From Thelonectria olida (Eukaryota; Ascomycota; Sordariomycetes; Hypocreales; Nectriaceae): a stretch of 64,000 bases of DNA. The stretch lies in contig JAGPYM010000013.1 in NCBI GenBank assembly GCA_020736575.1, positions 124,001 through 188,000 on the forward strand, read 5' to 3'. Position 1 is the stretch's first letter. Each line of letters begins with the position of its first letter. The position numbers were made by a program, and so were the translations under genes. A model generated the notes under the pieces. The model was not told the origin of the DNA. It saw only the letters and a list, made by a program, of their open reading frames with translations, and made no database searches. This document shows, piece by piece, positions 1 through 13,470 of this stretch.

Positions 1-1438
1 GCAGCTCCTATTGCGTATAGGGTTTTGACCTTGAATGAGAGGCTCGTTGCACCAGATGCCGAGCAACGATATCAGGGTACCTTTGACAACATAGGTGCTC
101 ACACCAACCATGTCGTCATTCCTAGTAATCTCGATCCCGAGGGTATTAATCGTATTCTTCTTCGGATCAGGAGACTCTACTCTATACGGTATGTGACCTA
201 GCCGTCATAACATTTCCAATACTAATAAGATGTGCTTCGTTAGCTGGCAGTATACTGATAGAGACTTTCATACCTCTGACATATGGTTACCGTCGGATTT
301 CCTGAACACTAGAAATAAGCGCCCAAACGAGACTACCCTCTACGTTGACAACCTCCCGTTGAGCGAGGTTGACAATAACCCCAACAACTGTTACACCAGA
401 GCCATCCCCCCACAACACTTAACCTCGCTCAAACTGACCAGCCCTTCACCAACCCTCTCCACTCGCCTCGGTCCATTGAAACGACTCCTCCTCCAATCAT
501 CGCGACTTCGAACGTTACATTACGAAGACCGCGGCCAGGGTACGAGCTTCAACTTCCAGCCGGGCGAGCGAATGCCACCACTGACTCATTTACTATTACG
601 ATCCTACGACTGGAAACACTCGACTCAAGACGTGAAGGAGCATTGGAACCTGTCGCAACTCGAATCCCTAGAGTTGGTTTCCGTTCCGGTGTTTAACTTC
701 CTCTCATCCATCCCTTTTAACAATCTTGCGAACCTCAATACCTTGCACGTGGGCAACTACAGCCACCTCTCTGACCGGAGACAAGAGGCAACGAATGGTC
801 TCTATCTACTGGTCAAGAACCATATTCAGGCCCTCGAGGTCCTAGACATTACCTGCCATACCAAGCTCTTTCCATTGAATGCGATCCTAAAGCATCAGCA
901 CTCACTAAAAGTCCTACGATTCCGAGACCACGTCGGGTTTGCAGACGACGACGGGCAGTGCCCAACTCTATGTGCTGACAATGTCGACCTGCTGTCACGG
1001 AATCTGACATGCGTCCACACGCTGGAACTAGACATGGATGTCGGAGGGTGTAATCCGACAGACTTCCTTCGTGCCATCTGCGCCTTCCCGGCTCTACACA
1101 CCCTCACCTTGCATGTGCAAACGGTCGTGCAACCCCTCGAAGACCAAGTTCCCGGTGGTGTGGATCGGGATCATGAGGCAGCCATGCAGATGCTCCGGCT
1201 CCTCGTCCAAACCCGACAGCAGGCCCTCGGGATGTCTTGGAGACGCATTACCATCAACGTGGGTGGATGGAAGCGGGTCATGGTGCGACGGTTGGGCGGT
1301 GCCTGGCATCGGCTAAACGAGATGGGCATCTATGCGGAGCGGTGCTTTGTCATGGAACGGGACGATGACAATCGGTTGGAGGTACGAGAGGAAATGTGTC
1401 TAGAGAACTCAAGTCGGCGGGCAAGTCCCGATCCCTGA
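1..1438 (+). CDS. F-box/LRR-like hypothetical protein (3' part, 5' truncated by window)
   Basis: The gene enters from the left edge. Reading frame 1 is open from base 1 to 188. A GTATGT donor at 189 and a TTAG acceptor ending at 243 remove a 55-bp intron with a CTAATA-type branch point, and the frame continues from 244 to the stop at 1438. An ATG at 230 lies inside this intron, so it is not the start. The visible product is about 460 residues with regularly spaced leucines (LKRLLL, LTHLLL, LESLEL, LNTLHV, LEVLDI, LKVLRF, LHTLTL), as in the degenerate leucine-rich repeats of fungal F-box-type proteins. No F-box is visible, and one would be expected upstream of the window. Such proteins usually act as substrate adaptors of SCF ubiquitin ligases, but here that is inference only. 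The C-terminus is charged and has no recognised domain. Confidence 0.65.
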
Positions 1439-4400
1439 AGCGGGAGGAGGTTGAAGTTGCACGAGAGAGGGATCATCAACTCTTGATAGGATATGATGGA
1501 GCATAATGAGGCACCCTAGCAAGACTGGGGCGCCTCGTAGCATACGACGTTACGCAGACAAGACCATAGATCGGTAGTAGATAATTAGTGAGCTCTCAGA
1601 GCATCAGATTGCAAAATCATAAACCAATACACTCGGCTGGGTCGGAATCCAAAGAGGTCCCTTCGGTGTATATCCTAGCCCATGGTATGGAGGAACCTGA
1701 CACATCTCGGAACGATGATCATCTTACCGTTGGGGTGCTGATGTTGGATTCGGTGGCCCTTTGTGCACGAGCATCTCAGGCTCCCTGCCTCCCGAACCAA
1801 GTTCTATTCAGTGTGCCTTTCTGCTAGGTTCTACGCTTTCTAGGCGACGATATTGTGCCGGTTAATAGGCACCGTTTTCATTCTCGTGAAACTTGATCCT
1901 TCCTGTTATTTACCTATCGCACCATGGTGTCTCGTCGTCCACGACTGTTGGTTTCCTCAGATGGACTGCAGCCACCGCTGAGCGACTCAGACACTCTCTC
2001 CATGCGGTGAACAAACCTCACAAGCCCTCTGGGCCTGTATTATACTGTTGACCAGGAGAACCATCCCGCACAAAGAAGGAGAACGTACAGCAAGAGTCCA
2101 ACGACAATGGGAAGGTGATAACTAATCACGGCATGCCAAAGCCACGGTTGGGTACTTGGACTATCCTTTTAGAGAGTCATCCTTGAGTCTTGGGCCCAGT
2201 CCTTCCCATAATGTATCTACCTTATGGCCCATTCGACAGCTCGGTCCCATGAGGCACCAAATAACAGTCATTGTTGGGAGTGGCTGGGTGAACCATACCA
2301 CAGGCATGCTCTCCTTGTTTGATTCTTCCTTGTCCCCTCTGCCGCCTCAAGTCGTCGAGTTTCCCGCATGGAACCCCTTCAACATGCTCCAACACAGCGA
2401 CACTTGGCGCAGACGACGAATCGACGGCGTTCAGTCAGCCTCAACCATAGTCCTCACTCTCCCCCCCAGCGTCTTTTGCTATCTCATCTTCAGAACCCAC
2501 TTCGGCCGCACGCACTTTCAGTCACAGGACAGCTCAAAGCGGACTAATGCAGGCGCGCGGTGCCCCCGGCCCGGAGATCCGAGGGGGATCTCGCTCCACA
2601 CTGTGTGAGAGAGAGGGATTGTTGGATTGTTTTTCGTTTGATTGATTGACTCGGTGCAGTCGTCGTGTTGAAAGAAAATAGAAAAGGGGGGAAACTGGCG
2701 AGAGGCTTGGCGGGGGACGCACAAAGCGTGAAGCTATTCGCGGGCGACGGTGGAGGGGCGGGAGTGCGGGAGTGGCCTTGGGACTTGTTGTTGTGTGGCG
2801 GTCTGGGTTTGTCTTGTCAGGAACTGTTGGTCAGCAAAACCATGGTTGGCGTTCGAGCAGGGGTAGGAGTGTTCCATACAAGCGACAAATACGAACAGCC
2901 AGCGTCTTTTCCATGTACAGATATATGTTTGCGAGTCTGCGTCTATGTGCGTCTTCATGCAGTCTCTCCCAGCACCAGCAATACAGCACCCCTCTGCGGC
3001 TGCAAGCCAACCTCGACAAGACAATCACAGGCAGGACCCGTCCAAAAATACAGCAATGGAAACCAAGACAGCTAACTCTTGTCAGTTTGGCAGCAACAAT
3101 CAGGGCAGTTTCAAACTACCTCGGGGACCGGCCCGTCGACGTTTCGATCTTCAACCAGGAAGTTCCCAAGGGCAAGGGAACAGAGTTACCTGCCTTTGGT
3201 GACTTTCAAAACAGACATCAAAAGACGGCGTGTAATCAATGGCAAAGCACGAACCTCCTCGTGCCAGAAAGAAAGAAAGAAAGAAACGAAGGAACCAAAC
3301 CCCACCCCGTCTCTACAAGCCAAGTTGGCTCTCCTTTCTCCCTCTGCTCTTCTTCAAGTCTCGAAATGAACCAACGTCCAGGTGTTGGCTCCCGTTGTTA
3401 GAGCGGCTCCGATAACGTTGGAACTAGGGGGGAAGCTCGACAACCCCCCCTCCTCTACCACACAAGGCTGACGCCAACCAACACTTGTCAACATCTTCAC
3501 TAGTCATGGAACATGCCCAACCAAAACCAGAGTTCATCATTTGAACAGTTCCAGCTCTTCCATCTCTTCCAGCTCCCCTCCCCGAACCCCCGCATCCCCA
3601 AGTCCCGGCCGGCCCTGGCAACCCTCGTTGAAAGACGACGACACACGACAGACCTTTCGGCGCGGGCCTCACGGCTCGACGCAGTAGACAAAGTCGGAGC
3701 CAGTGGCGCCAAAGTCTCCTTTCAAAACCGCCGGGCTCTGCCGACTGTCGCCACAGCCTCTGCGCATGCTTCGCTCTCGCCCAACTTGCGTGCCCGGCAA
3801 CTCTCCGTCGGCACTCAGGGGGTGTCCGACAGCCCTCCCGAGGGGACGCAATCGCAAAGCAGACCGGAACAGGAGTAGCCCAAGGCTTTTGGGTCGTACG
3901 GTGATGCAGCATTTCTGGTCCCATCGTGGGCATACGCTCCCGGGGCTCGGAGGCTGAATTGGCTTGAACTGATTTTTTTCCTCCAAGAGTCAGGAGGCTG
4001 GCTGAAGAGGAGTCCAGCTGAAAGGTAGGGTGTCCATACGCACAAAGAAAAGCCATGACAACAGGGCGGACAGCCCGAGGCGAGGCGAGGGTTCCTGCAT
4101 CAGCTCTGGTGTGTTAGGACGACTCCGGCCGGGCACGACAGAGGACACGAAGAGAAAGGAAACGTCAATGGCTTTGGTTGACGCGGCTCCAGCCTTGGCA
4201 GTGCTGCCGTACTCGCTGTGGCAACTACAGCCTCCCAGGACCTAGAAGCAGCATGACCTCCTAACTGGCCAGATGCCCCCTTTCTGGTTGGTTTTCTTGG
4301 ACTAACATTACTCTGTCGACAGTCAGAATCAAGCCCGTTTCTCGTCCTCCCGTCTCGTCTCGTCCCGTTCCCACGGCCGCTCCGAAGGACACAAAGAGCC

Positions 4401-7400
4401 CAAAGGCCAGCCACGATTCGAAAGCTCGCCGCCGACCGCCGAAACGCCTCCGTATCCGAAGGCCTGGGTCAACTCCGCAGGACTCTCTTCTCGCCGTGGG
4501 GCCGTGTTTCGATCGAAACAGTATAGCACAGCAAGAAGGAAGAGTGGAAGCTGGCGTCATCTGCATTCCAGTCAAGGGGACCGGGCCTGGTTGCACCCGA
4601 GCAGATCTCGGGCAGGGCAATTGTGGCTTGTCTTTGCGCTCTAGCTTCCGTTTTTGGACGAAACTCTCTCCCGAGTATCTGAGGACGAGAGTTTGGTACG
4701 CTCTGGAGAAGAGCTGAGGCTGACGGCTGGTCCGCTGGCTCCCGCTCGAGAACCCAGCAGAGCGGCAAGGCCAAGGTTACGGGAGAGAAAGGGGTGTCTG
4801 TAGACTGGATAGTTTTGTTCGAGGGAAGTCTATTTTGTGTCTCAGGGCGTGAGTCGGGGAGGTCAATAGATGGAATAGGAGATGGGAGTTGCTGGAAGAG
4901 GACGAAGTAGCAGCAACAAAAAGGGTGAGTCTATTCATTCTACGGATGGATAGGGCAACCGAGACGTAAACACCAAGCACGTGGAGTTGTGATGCGTCCC
5001 CAGGGAGAACCAACCCCCCCCCCCCTTTATTCATTCCCTCTCGTCGTCATGCCTATTCGTGCACGCCCGCCCTTGTGTCCCCAATGGCGTCCCCGATGCC
5101 GCATTCCAACGAGTCCCAGGTATTCGGGTCAGTCCGCCCTCGCCCAAAATGGCCCCCTTTTTGGGTCCATGACGGGGGCCCGAGATTCGCTTCATTCCTG
5201 AGGGCGGCATGTCCCTTGGGGAGCCAATTCAGCTCGCATCTCTCGCCAATGTCTCGGGCAAATGGGGACAGACAGGGCGAATTCCTTTCGACGGGATGGC
5301 ATGCTCGGGACGGAACGCACCTCTGCTGCTCCAGGATGACTCAGGGGCGGGAGACTTTCACAGATTGGATTTTTGGAGAACTCCCTTGACGTTGGCGAGA
5401 CTGCTATGCTTTCCTTTGAGTCTAGGGACCACCACCAAGTACCATGTCCTATTGCTTCAGACGTCAGACCTCCTCCCCCCTGGAACCAACCCGACATGAA
5501 CAAGTACAGATCAGTTTCTGTCCGTCATACACACCCATTCTCCATCCTTGCTGTTCTGGCCTCTCTGCCGCTCCACAAACAATCACACATGAACAATGTG
5601 CCTTTGCCGCGTTGGTCCAGACATACATATGCGTACAGACATACAGCCTCTTGTCGACCACTCACCGACTCCCGTGGCCGTCAAACATACATGATGCAGT
5701 GTCACCATGGGCTCTGCTTGGGCGTGTGCACTGTACGCACGAGTAACTTGTGACTCATTTTTGTTTTGTTGTCCCTTTCTCTGCCCCCTCTTCTCGGTTC
5801 CATCACAACATCAAGCCAAAGCAAAGATACGTATGTATGTGCGTGATTGTTCCAAGATTCACTCGCCTCCAATTCATTCGCACACCCTCCAAACCCTCCA
5901 AGCTAGCAAAATCGACCGTCTTCCCCTTCCCGAATCTACTATTATTCAACTCCGTAATGCCCCATCTCATTCCCACCCATCGTCCCAAACCTTGCCGCCT
6001 CCAACACGCCCCCTCCCGAGTCCGCTCCGATCCATTCGCTCCTCGCTCCCTGCGAATTTATGTCTGTCATTGCCTCTCCTCATCCAATGGCTCCCCCTCG
6101 CCGCCTCTTCTCCCCGCTCTCGTGCCGTTTCGCCAGAAAACCCCCGTCTCCGCCGCCGTCGCCATTGTCCACGTCCCCGTTCGCCGCCCTTTGCTAGCCT
6201 ACCGGTCTTTTTGCATCCTCCTCGCCTCACAGCAGAGCACAGTAGATGTAGCTTCGACCTGCTAACACTCGGGTCCCTCGTCGTCAAAATTCACTTGGTT
6301 GGGCACAGTGGTACTTCCCTATAGCGGTACTCACCCCCTTCCCGCGGGTGCCCTCTCCTTCGCGCCCGCAAGCTCTTCAGGAGGCGGTGGCAGATTGTGA
6401 TCCCCCCTCCTCCTCGTCAGGCCCTTTTCTCCTCTCTTTGTTCATACACACACACGTGTGCACACCATCGCTTTTTGCCGAACTGGTGACGGGAGGCAGC
6501 TACCGGCTTCGGGACCGCACAGTGTCACCGAGACGAGGCTCTCCATTGGCAATACTGTAGCTGGATGGATGGATGGATGGCACGGCTAGGTAAGGTACAG
6601 GACAGAGGCGAGAGGAGATCACCCGCCACTAAGCCCGGGCCTGCGCCAGCCGTGACTGCAAGATGGGAATTGAAGGGGAGAGAGAGGGCAGCTGAGGAGG
6701 AGACGGCCGCGTCGGTGAGGGACCGGTCCAAGAGCGATGCAATGAACGGAGAGAGTGACCAATGCGTTTCCAGGGCTGGCCCGGGCCTCGAAGACGAATC
6801 TAGCATAAGAAGGCTCAAATCTCAATGTAAGATGAAGGGTCATGGACTGCGAGAGCCAACGCCGCTATAGGGCACCTACGCTCCCACGGATTGTTGGCCG
6901 ATTCACGCTCCAGGCAGCTCTCCTACGGGGGAACCAGGTGCGCAGCCTTGTCGGTCAAGGACGCCCTGCGCCGATGATCCCCCCGTATCTCGTCTGTTGG
7001 TCCCTCGCGTGCTGGCCGCCGGCGTCTACTCCAAGGCAGCTTCGGATGAGACCCTACAGCCGACCAATGCAATCTCACTCGCCTCCAGCGCGTCTAATCT
7101 GCCGTGCTACGTGTGTCAAACCCTCCAGCCCGTTACAAGTGAACAGACACGTCGTTAGGTCCCACGAGGCAGAACACACGCTCGTCCCTTCAGCCACCTT
7201 GTCAGAGCCCCCAGATACGATCATGTAGAAGCCAACTCTTTCTTTTCAACACGGATATCCGGTTGGCCATAGCTCCCCAGAGGTCATTGAAGCGTCGATT
7301 CGGTAGCTCGTGCTCTCTTTCAGCTCTGCTTTCCTTTTTTTCCTTTGGGCTTCTCTTTTGGCATTTTGCTTTTTGGGTCGATATGCATGTCTCGGCCAGT

Positions 7401-10400
7401 TCCTCGCTGCCCCCCCTTTTTTCGCGTGCCAATCAATACAATGCAATTGTTGTCGAGTGATTTGTTTTCCTTTTTCCCGTCGGAGGGGGCGCTTGTCTTG
7501 GGAAATGTCTTTTTGAATTCAGCGTCGGTCTTCGCTCACATGCCGAGTCAGTTGACGGTGATGGGCGGTTGAGTTGGTCATCCGTATAGTTGCTGCGTGG
7601 TTAATAGTCGGTCTGCTTTTTCAGCTGGCCTCCATCACCGCCATGTCAGCAGCAGCATCCAAGTTGAGACTGAGAACCAGCTGCCGCCTGCTGCGTTGGA
7701 GCAACATGGCAGCTGTTCAGCCAGCCCCCGGGGTTGGAGCTAAGCCCAGCAGCAGCGGCGGCGGTGGTGGTGGTGCTGTACGTCCTTCGAAGCTACGGAC
7801 GTCCAGGAGATGATTAGTTAGCAGTCGGTACTATGCACCTCAGCTAGTTCCAGGTCGATCCATCCATCCCTCCACACCAAGGTAGTTTGACCCTCGAACC
7901 GTCTCGTCTCGTCTCGTGCTGGTCCCTTGCGGCCGCAGCGTCTTTGAAATTTACTTCTTCTTTTGTTTTTCGCTTTCTTCTTCTCGTCTTCTCAACTTGT
8001 TCTCTCCCAAGGTGAATACGGATACACCCCTCCCCCTTGAGGCACAGTAGCATCGTCGACTGCGTCTCTCGCGCGTCATGTGCATCGACTCTCCTGCGGC
8101 CGTCCCCGTGCAGCATATCCACATCGTCCGCCCCCTCGAATGTCGAATCGACACCAAATCTCAGGACCCCGGCTCGGCCACGTCTCCGCTGCACAAGGAC
8201 CGGGCTGCGAGGTCCAAAAAGACGACGACTTGGTGAACTGCTTCCTTTTTTTTTTTTTCTGTCGTTGTCTTTGTATTTCTCCATCCCCGCTTGGAGTAAT
8301 TGAGGGATAAAAGACTCAAAACATCATCACACCTCATATTATAAACATGATGTTATACGAAGCTGTCCCTACCCTACCCACCCCCTCAAAGAAAGAAGGT
8401 GAAAGGGAAAGAAAAAAAAAGAAAAAAAAAAAACCCCCTCCCCGCCAAATACGTACAAAGCACACCCATCCATTCACTCACCACGGCATGTCGCCCATGT
8501 GGATTCGCTCTAGTTATTCCCTTTAGTTTCAAGCCATCTTTTCGCAACAATGTATTCATACTGTACGTGCCGTCCACTACCACCCCAGCTACGCAACGGC
8601 TAGCTACAAACTACCGCCTCTCCTCTCCTGTCCATTCGTTTGGTGTTTACGCACAACATTCGCAAGGTCCATACCACCAGCCAATCCATGCATCCCCCAA
8701 TCCGCCAACAACGGCCCACGACCCACGACCCACGATGGCCCACAGAGCTCCATCCCACACATCCCATCACCGACCGCCTGCTTGCTCTCTGTCCGCACAT
8801 TGCACCGTGCCAATGGACCGACGGGACGAGACGAAGGCCGGAAGCCAAACGAGAGAGAGCGAGCGAACCTGACGAGACACCCGCCCGTCCATCCATCCCC
8901 TCCATCCCTTCCACCTCATCTCATCCCAACGACTGTCCATCCGTCCATCATCCGTCCATCATCCATCCACCCACTGCCCAACCCTAGCCTAATAAACCAA
9001 AGCCAACCACACACAGTCCAGCCCATCCGCCATTGACCATGCTCTCGTGGCTTATGAGCTTCTGCCACGCCCTCGACACCCTCCGCCCTTGCAACTGACT
9101 TTGCTACTAATTGCATAGCTACAGTACAATGTACCTCCTCCCTCCAGGATCCCGTCAGCCTCCCGCCGCCGCTCCAAATTTGGCCCAATTCGCCCCTCCT
9201 CTCTCATCCCCTCTCCTGTCCTTCTCTCTCTCTCCCGCCAATTCGTGTGTCAACTTCGCAGCCCTGTGTAAAAAGCCGCCTCCTTGTCCAGGACACATGA
9301 CACCCTTCATGCGCGCCTCCACACCCGTCTCCAAATCCCTTGATCCCTGGCTCCTCCGGCCTCCCTGTTCCTCCCAAGAACCCCTGGCCGCAGTCAGCAA
9401 CAACGTATCCGTACAGCCCAGTAGTTTGCCTTGGCTGCTTCGTTCCAGCATCGAGCCGTCGACGCATTGATTGGACACAAATAATACACATTCATTCACT
9501 CGTATTGCAATTGACAACAACCATCTCGCTCGTACATCGAAAACGTTTCTTCACTCCCTAAAGCACACCCAACTGTAGAGCCTGGCAAAACATCATCAAA
9601 CTACCACCCAATTTGAACGAAGGCCTCCTCCCCTTCTTCGCTTTCCTTCCCCTTTCCTTCCCTACCCAAGCCTTGCCTTGCCTTGCCTTGCCTTGCCTTG
9701 TCGATCCTTCCCATCCTGTCCGTAAACCGTCCTGCCCCTGCCAGTTCCAGTCCAGTCCGTCATCAAAGCATCGGATGCCTGCGGAAACACAGCAGGCCGC
9801 TTTTTTTCCTCTTCGCTTGCGCTAGTCTTCGTCCAAACACGAAGGCGGGAAATCTTTGTCGAGAGAGTAGAGAAAGAAATAAAGAAGATAATCAAAACGT
9901 AAAACACACCAGAACCAGCCCATCCAGACGTCATCTGTATTCGTCGCACACCTCGGCAAGAGGAAACAAACAAGGACTAATCAAAACCAAACCGAAGGCA
10001 TTGAAAAGGGGGCGTGAAATCAAAACCCATTGGTGCCGTGAGGCGTATCCGTCTTTCCTAGAAACAAATTGACCGACCCATTATAAGCGCAGCCGCAACA
10101 AGCTGCTGCTTTTTTTTTGGACGTAAACCCTCAACGAGAGCAGAGAAATAAAAACAGAGAAAGAAACAAGGACCATGACAAGACTCGACCCAAGACAAAA
10201 CAGAAAACGGCAAAACTGTAGGGTAAAAAAAAGACATGATGCTCAATGGTGTTTGTTGCCAAACTGCGTCTTCTCTAGAACGTGCCCTGTTGTCCTGTAT
10301 CGCCACGAGAGTAGTCGTTTTTTCCCATCTTCGTTTTGGTCTTTTTTTCGTTAACCTTCATCACCATTGTGTCTGTCGAGGACACTTTTGTGTGGAGAAC

Positions 10401-10668
10401 CCTCAGTCGCCATTTCGAATGTCGGACCGGTGTTGTCGTCCTTTTTTAAGAGAGCCCTCGATCGGCCTTTCCAGTGTCGACAAGTTTCTCCCTTTTTTTT
10501 TCGTGTGTTGTTAGTTTGATAGTGCAGAGAACTGAATTGCATCGTCATCTTAGCCGTCGCCAGCCATCAAAACGAGCGGTGTAACAATTAAACCATAGAA
10601 GGAAGCCCTTAGTCATCATTTGACCTGTCCGGCAGCATCAATTCATCTCGAGTTCGTAAACGTATGGC
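1439..10668. other. 9.2-kb gene-free interval between convergent genes
   Basis: No supportable gene. ORFs here are short, overlap on both strands, and are built from low-complexity codons. The plus strand is pyrimidine-rich around 5.7-6.3 kb and CT/CA-rich around 8.0-9.8 kb. Simple repeats include GAAA (about 3267-3286), GGAT (about 6562-6580) and six CCTTG units (9671-9700). No tRNA or rRNA was recognised. The gap is large because both neighbours point into it, so it would hold two 3' UTRs rather than promoters. Confidence 0.5.
9671..9700 (+). repeat. (CCTTG)6 microsatellite
   Basis: Six uninterrupted copies of the pentamer CCTTG within a CT-rich stretch of the intergenic region downstream of the Zn(II)2Cys6 gene. 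Confidence 0.95.
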
Positions 10669-12242
10669 CTAAGAAGACCCGTTCTGGCTGGATTTCCCGT
10701 CCTTCTTCTGGGCTTGAGCCGCTTGGTCAGTGTGGATGGCCAACCGATCCACAGGTCGATTCAGTCGCTCAATCATGCCCTTGTCAATGTCCGTCACCAG
10801 GTTACTCAGGCTCATTACCGACGAATTTCCCTTCTGTGGTTGTTGATTTCGGGCTGGTGTCGATGTGCCGCTAGAGCCATTCTGTCCCGGGGGAGAGCGA
10901 CTAGCAGGAGCTCGCGTCGCGTAGTTTCCTCCCGAAGGCGGGAGGGTATTGACTGCCGAGTTGACAGGGCTCTGCTTGGCTCCAGGATACGGGTTGTAGG
11001 GAAGCCCGCCAGAGCTACTGTTGTTCGAGAACTCTGCTGGAGACCTCCGTCGTGGATCGTCATCGGTGCTTGGTCGTGGTGGTGGAAGTCGGTATCCTTC
11101 TTCCTGTTCCTCTGAAGTCCTGCGACGTCGTCTTCCGGTAACTTGGCCGTCATCGGCTCGTGGAGGATCACCATAAGACGAGAAAGATCCAGTTGGTGAT
11201 TGAACGGGGGCACCATAGTAACCGGCTGGCGGGGGGATTGGTGGCGCCGAAGTGGGATGCTGCTGATAAGGAGGGCCAACGTGAGGGGGGGGGCCGTGAG
11301 GAGGCGCCTGAGCGTGAGGAGGGGGGCCACCAGGGTGCGGCGGGACGGTGCCAGGAGCAAGCGGTTGTCCATAGGCGCCAAAGAGCTGAGTGCCTGGTGG
11401 GACACCACCAGGAACAGCAGAAACGGGGATAAAAGCGGTGGAACTCGACGAAGAGACAGGCTGAAAGATGCATTCTTGATTCATCCGAGCACAGTTCTGG
11501 CACTTGCCACCCGGGGCGCTTTGATAGCCGCTGCAACGAATCTAGGCGAGTTAGCTAAGACTAAACCATGTAAGAGAACATGCTCGAGCACTTACCTTTC
11601 GTTTGCGGCAGTATCTACAAGCAATAGAGGTGCGTTGCCTGGGAGCGGCCTGGGTCAAAGGCTGAGCGGCACCTGGAGGTCCAACAGGAGGGTAGTCGAA
11701 AACCCCAGGAGGGTAGTTGGGGCGGTAGTCACGATACACACCGCCGGGTGGAGGAGGCCCCTGGGGCGGCTGCCCCCGGTAAGCATAGTAAGCATCCCCG
11801 GCATAGGGATCATGGGGTGGATAAGGACGGCGGTCCTCATAGTAGCCGCGGTGGTCCTGTGGCGGGGGTAGGGGGAGCGGGGATCGGACTGAGGCTGCAG
11901 AGGCGGAAGATAGGGAGGCTGCTGCTGTTGCGGCGGTGGCTGTTGGGCCTGCTGGGGAGGTGGTGGATGTTGCTGCTGGCCAGGAGATGGGTAACCGTTG
12001 ACGGCACCAGGCGAAGGATACCGGGGATCATGAGGGTAGCCACGACCTTGGTTGTAGGAGTAGCTGCCATGCTGGATGGAGGGGAGAGTAACAGAGGCTG
12101 CCATGCTGGATGGAGGTGCTTCCGCAGCACGCTGGGCGTTATCCTGGGGAGGCGGAGGGTACTGTGATGGCGGCGGCCTAGATTGATTATCCTCGGGACG
12201 GCTGTTCTGAGGATATTCCTTTCGATAACTGTCGTCGGCCAT
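10669..12242 (-). CDS. Zn(II)2Cys6 transcription factor, frame interrupted by a 1-base deletion
   Basis: The likely start is the ATG at 12242-12240 (MADDSYRKEY). Exon 1 is 12242-11596, the intron 11595-11542 (GTAAGT...CTAG) and exon 2 11541-10669. The fungal binuclear zinc cluster is complete across the splice: CRYCRKRK before it and IRCSG...KCQNC...QEC after it, spaced CX2CX6CX10CX2CX6C (residues about 209-240 of about 505 if the frame is restored). It is preceded by about 200 residues rich in Pro, Gln, Tyr and Ser and followed by a Pro-rich, disordered tail. No fungal middle homology region is visible. The frame breaks at the C run at about 11866-11871: upstream reads ...RSPY, and downstream the matching phase begins PPPQDH. 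One extra C joins the two exactly and makes exon 1 a multiple of three. This is either an assembly error or a real frameshift. A DNA-binding nuclear regulator is the expected role; targets are unknown. Confidence 0.75.
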
Positions 12243-12309
12243 TCTAGGTTGGTCGCTAAACCGCACTTTGAATAGATTTTCGCGCGACAGAGGTAGAGGT
12301 TCTGTAGGC

Positions 12310-12399
12310 CTGCAAGCGAGCATTTGCGGGAGAGGAGAGATGGGTGAAGGTAAGAGTAAGATAAGAGTGAGGGTAGCCGCACTAAAGTAGTGGACGTAC
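12310..12399 (-). other. Putative 5' UTR intron of the Zn(II)2Cys6 gene
   Basis: On the minus strand a GTACGT donor (12399) and a pyrimidine-rich CTTGCAG acceptor (12310) bound a 90-bp segment just upstream of the chosen ATG. Removing it also removes an in-frame upstream ATG at about 12323, which supports the start at 12242. Inferred from splice motifs only. Confidence 0.4.
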
Positions 12400-13448
12400 A
12401 ATACCAAGTAGAGGTAGATGATGTGTTTGTGTGAGTCGGGGTGGCCGAGGGCAGCAAGTCAAGAATTGATGTCTCGGATCAAGATGAGAGCGGATTCCAA
12501 CCTCTGCGATATCTGATGTTGGGCGGGAAAGAGGACCGGACGGCAGCAGAGAGGGAGCAGCCGGCGGTTATATATGAGGGAATGCGCCGAAAAGGTTTGT
12601 CAAGTCACCTTCCGGGTGAGAAGACAAAGCCAGATTAGAAGGTAATGTCCTGGTGCAGCACTTCTGTTGTTTATTCGCAGGCAGCAGATGAGTTGACCAC
12701 TGGGGGGCCACTGGCGAGTCCCAAGGTTGGAAAAGTTGACGCTTCGCGATTGGACTTGACAAAGGCTAAGCGTAGCAGTGCAAAGCTTCTCGAAGTGAAG
12801 TGGGAAAAAAACCAGATGGGAAGATTCTCAGATACCCGTGGTGTTTTGGTGATGTGTCGAGAGTGAGGCGGAAAGTGAGTTGTTGGTGAGCTCGGCCTGC
12901 TGTGCTCACGAAAAAAAAACAAAGGTGGTCGTGGGCAGACCTTGCTTGAGAGACGCAGCGCACGCAAAGGCTGGTCTGGTCTGGTCGCAAGGTTACTTTT
13001 TTTTGGCCTGGTTTAATTGGTTATTTTTGCTTTCTTCTCCCCCTTCCCATCAAAGTCAGTCAAGACGGACAAGAGAGAGCTGCGGCCAGAAGGAGAAGGG
13101 AAGAGGTGAGAGTGTGTGTGAGGAGAGGGCTGCGAGGATTAAAGAGTAATAGCACAAGTCAAGACGGGGAGGAGTAGAGCAAAGGGCAGAGGGCAGAGGG
13201 AGAGAGGAGAGAGAGGAGACGAGAGAGAAGGCGGAGAAGGGGGGGTGTGCCAGAGATGAGAGGGGGATGTGCGAGGGACAAGTAGAATGTACTGTAGACA
13301 GAGCGAGTGGCGGGGACTGCAGGCGGGAATGTAAATGGGGACGGATGGCCCGGTGTCGTCCCGTTCCCAGGGAGCCGGCTTAGCTAGCACAGAGGAGTTT
13401 AGTGCCAAAACCCGACGAAAGAGAAAGAGAAATGGCGGCGGCGAGCGA

Positions 13449-13470
13449 GGGGGGGGGGGGGGGGGGGGGG
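13449..13470 (+). repeat. 22-base poly-G run
   Basis: An uninterrupted run of 22 G on the plus strand. A second run of 9 G lies at about 13545-13553 and an imperfect GGTGCT repeat at about 13579-13602. Homopolymers of this length are prone to length errors and could form G-quadruplex structures. Confidence 0.95.

Noticed and set aside
5707..6324. 205-codon ORF
   Set aside because: Encoded by CT-rich DNA, giving Pro/Ser/Leu/Arg runs in every plus-strand frame.
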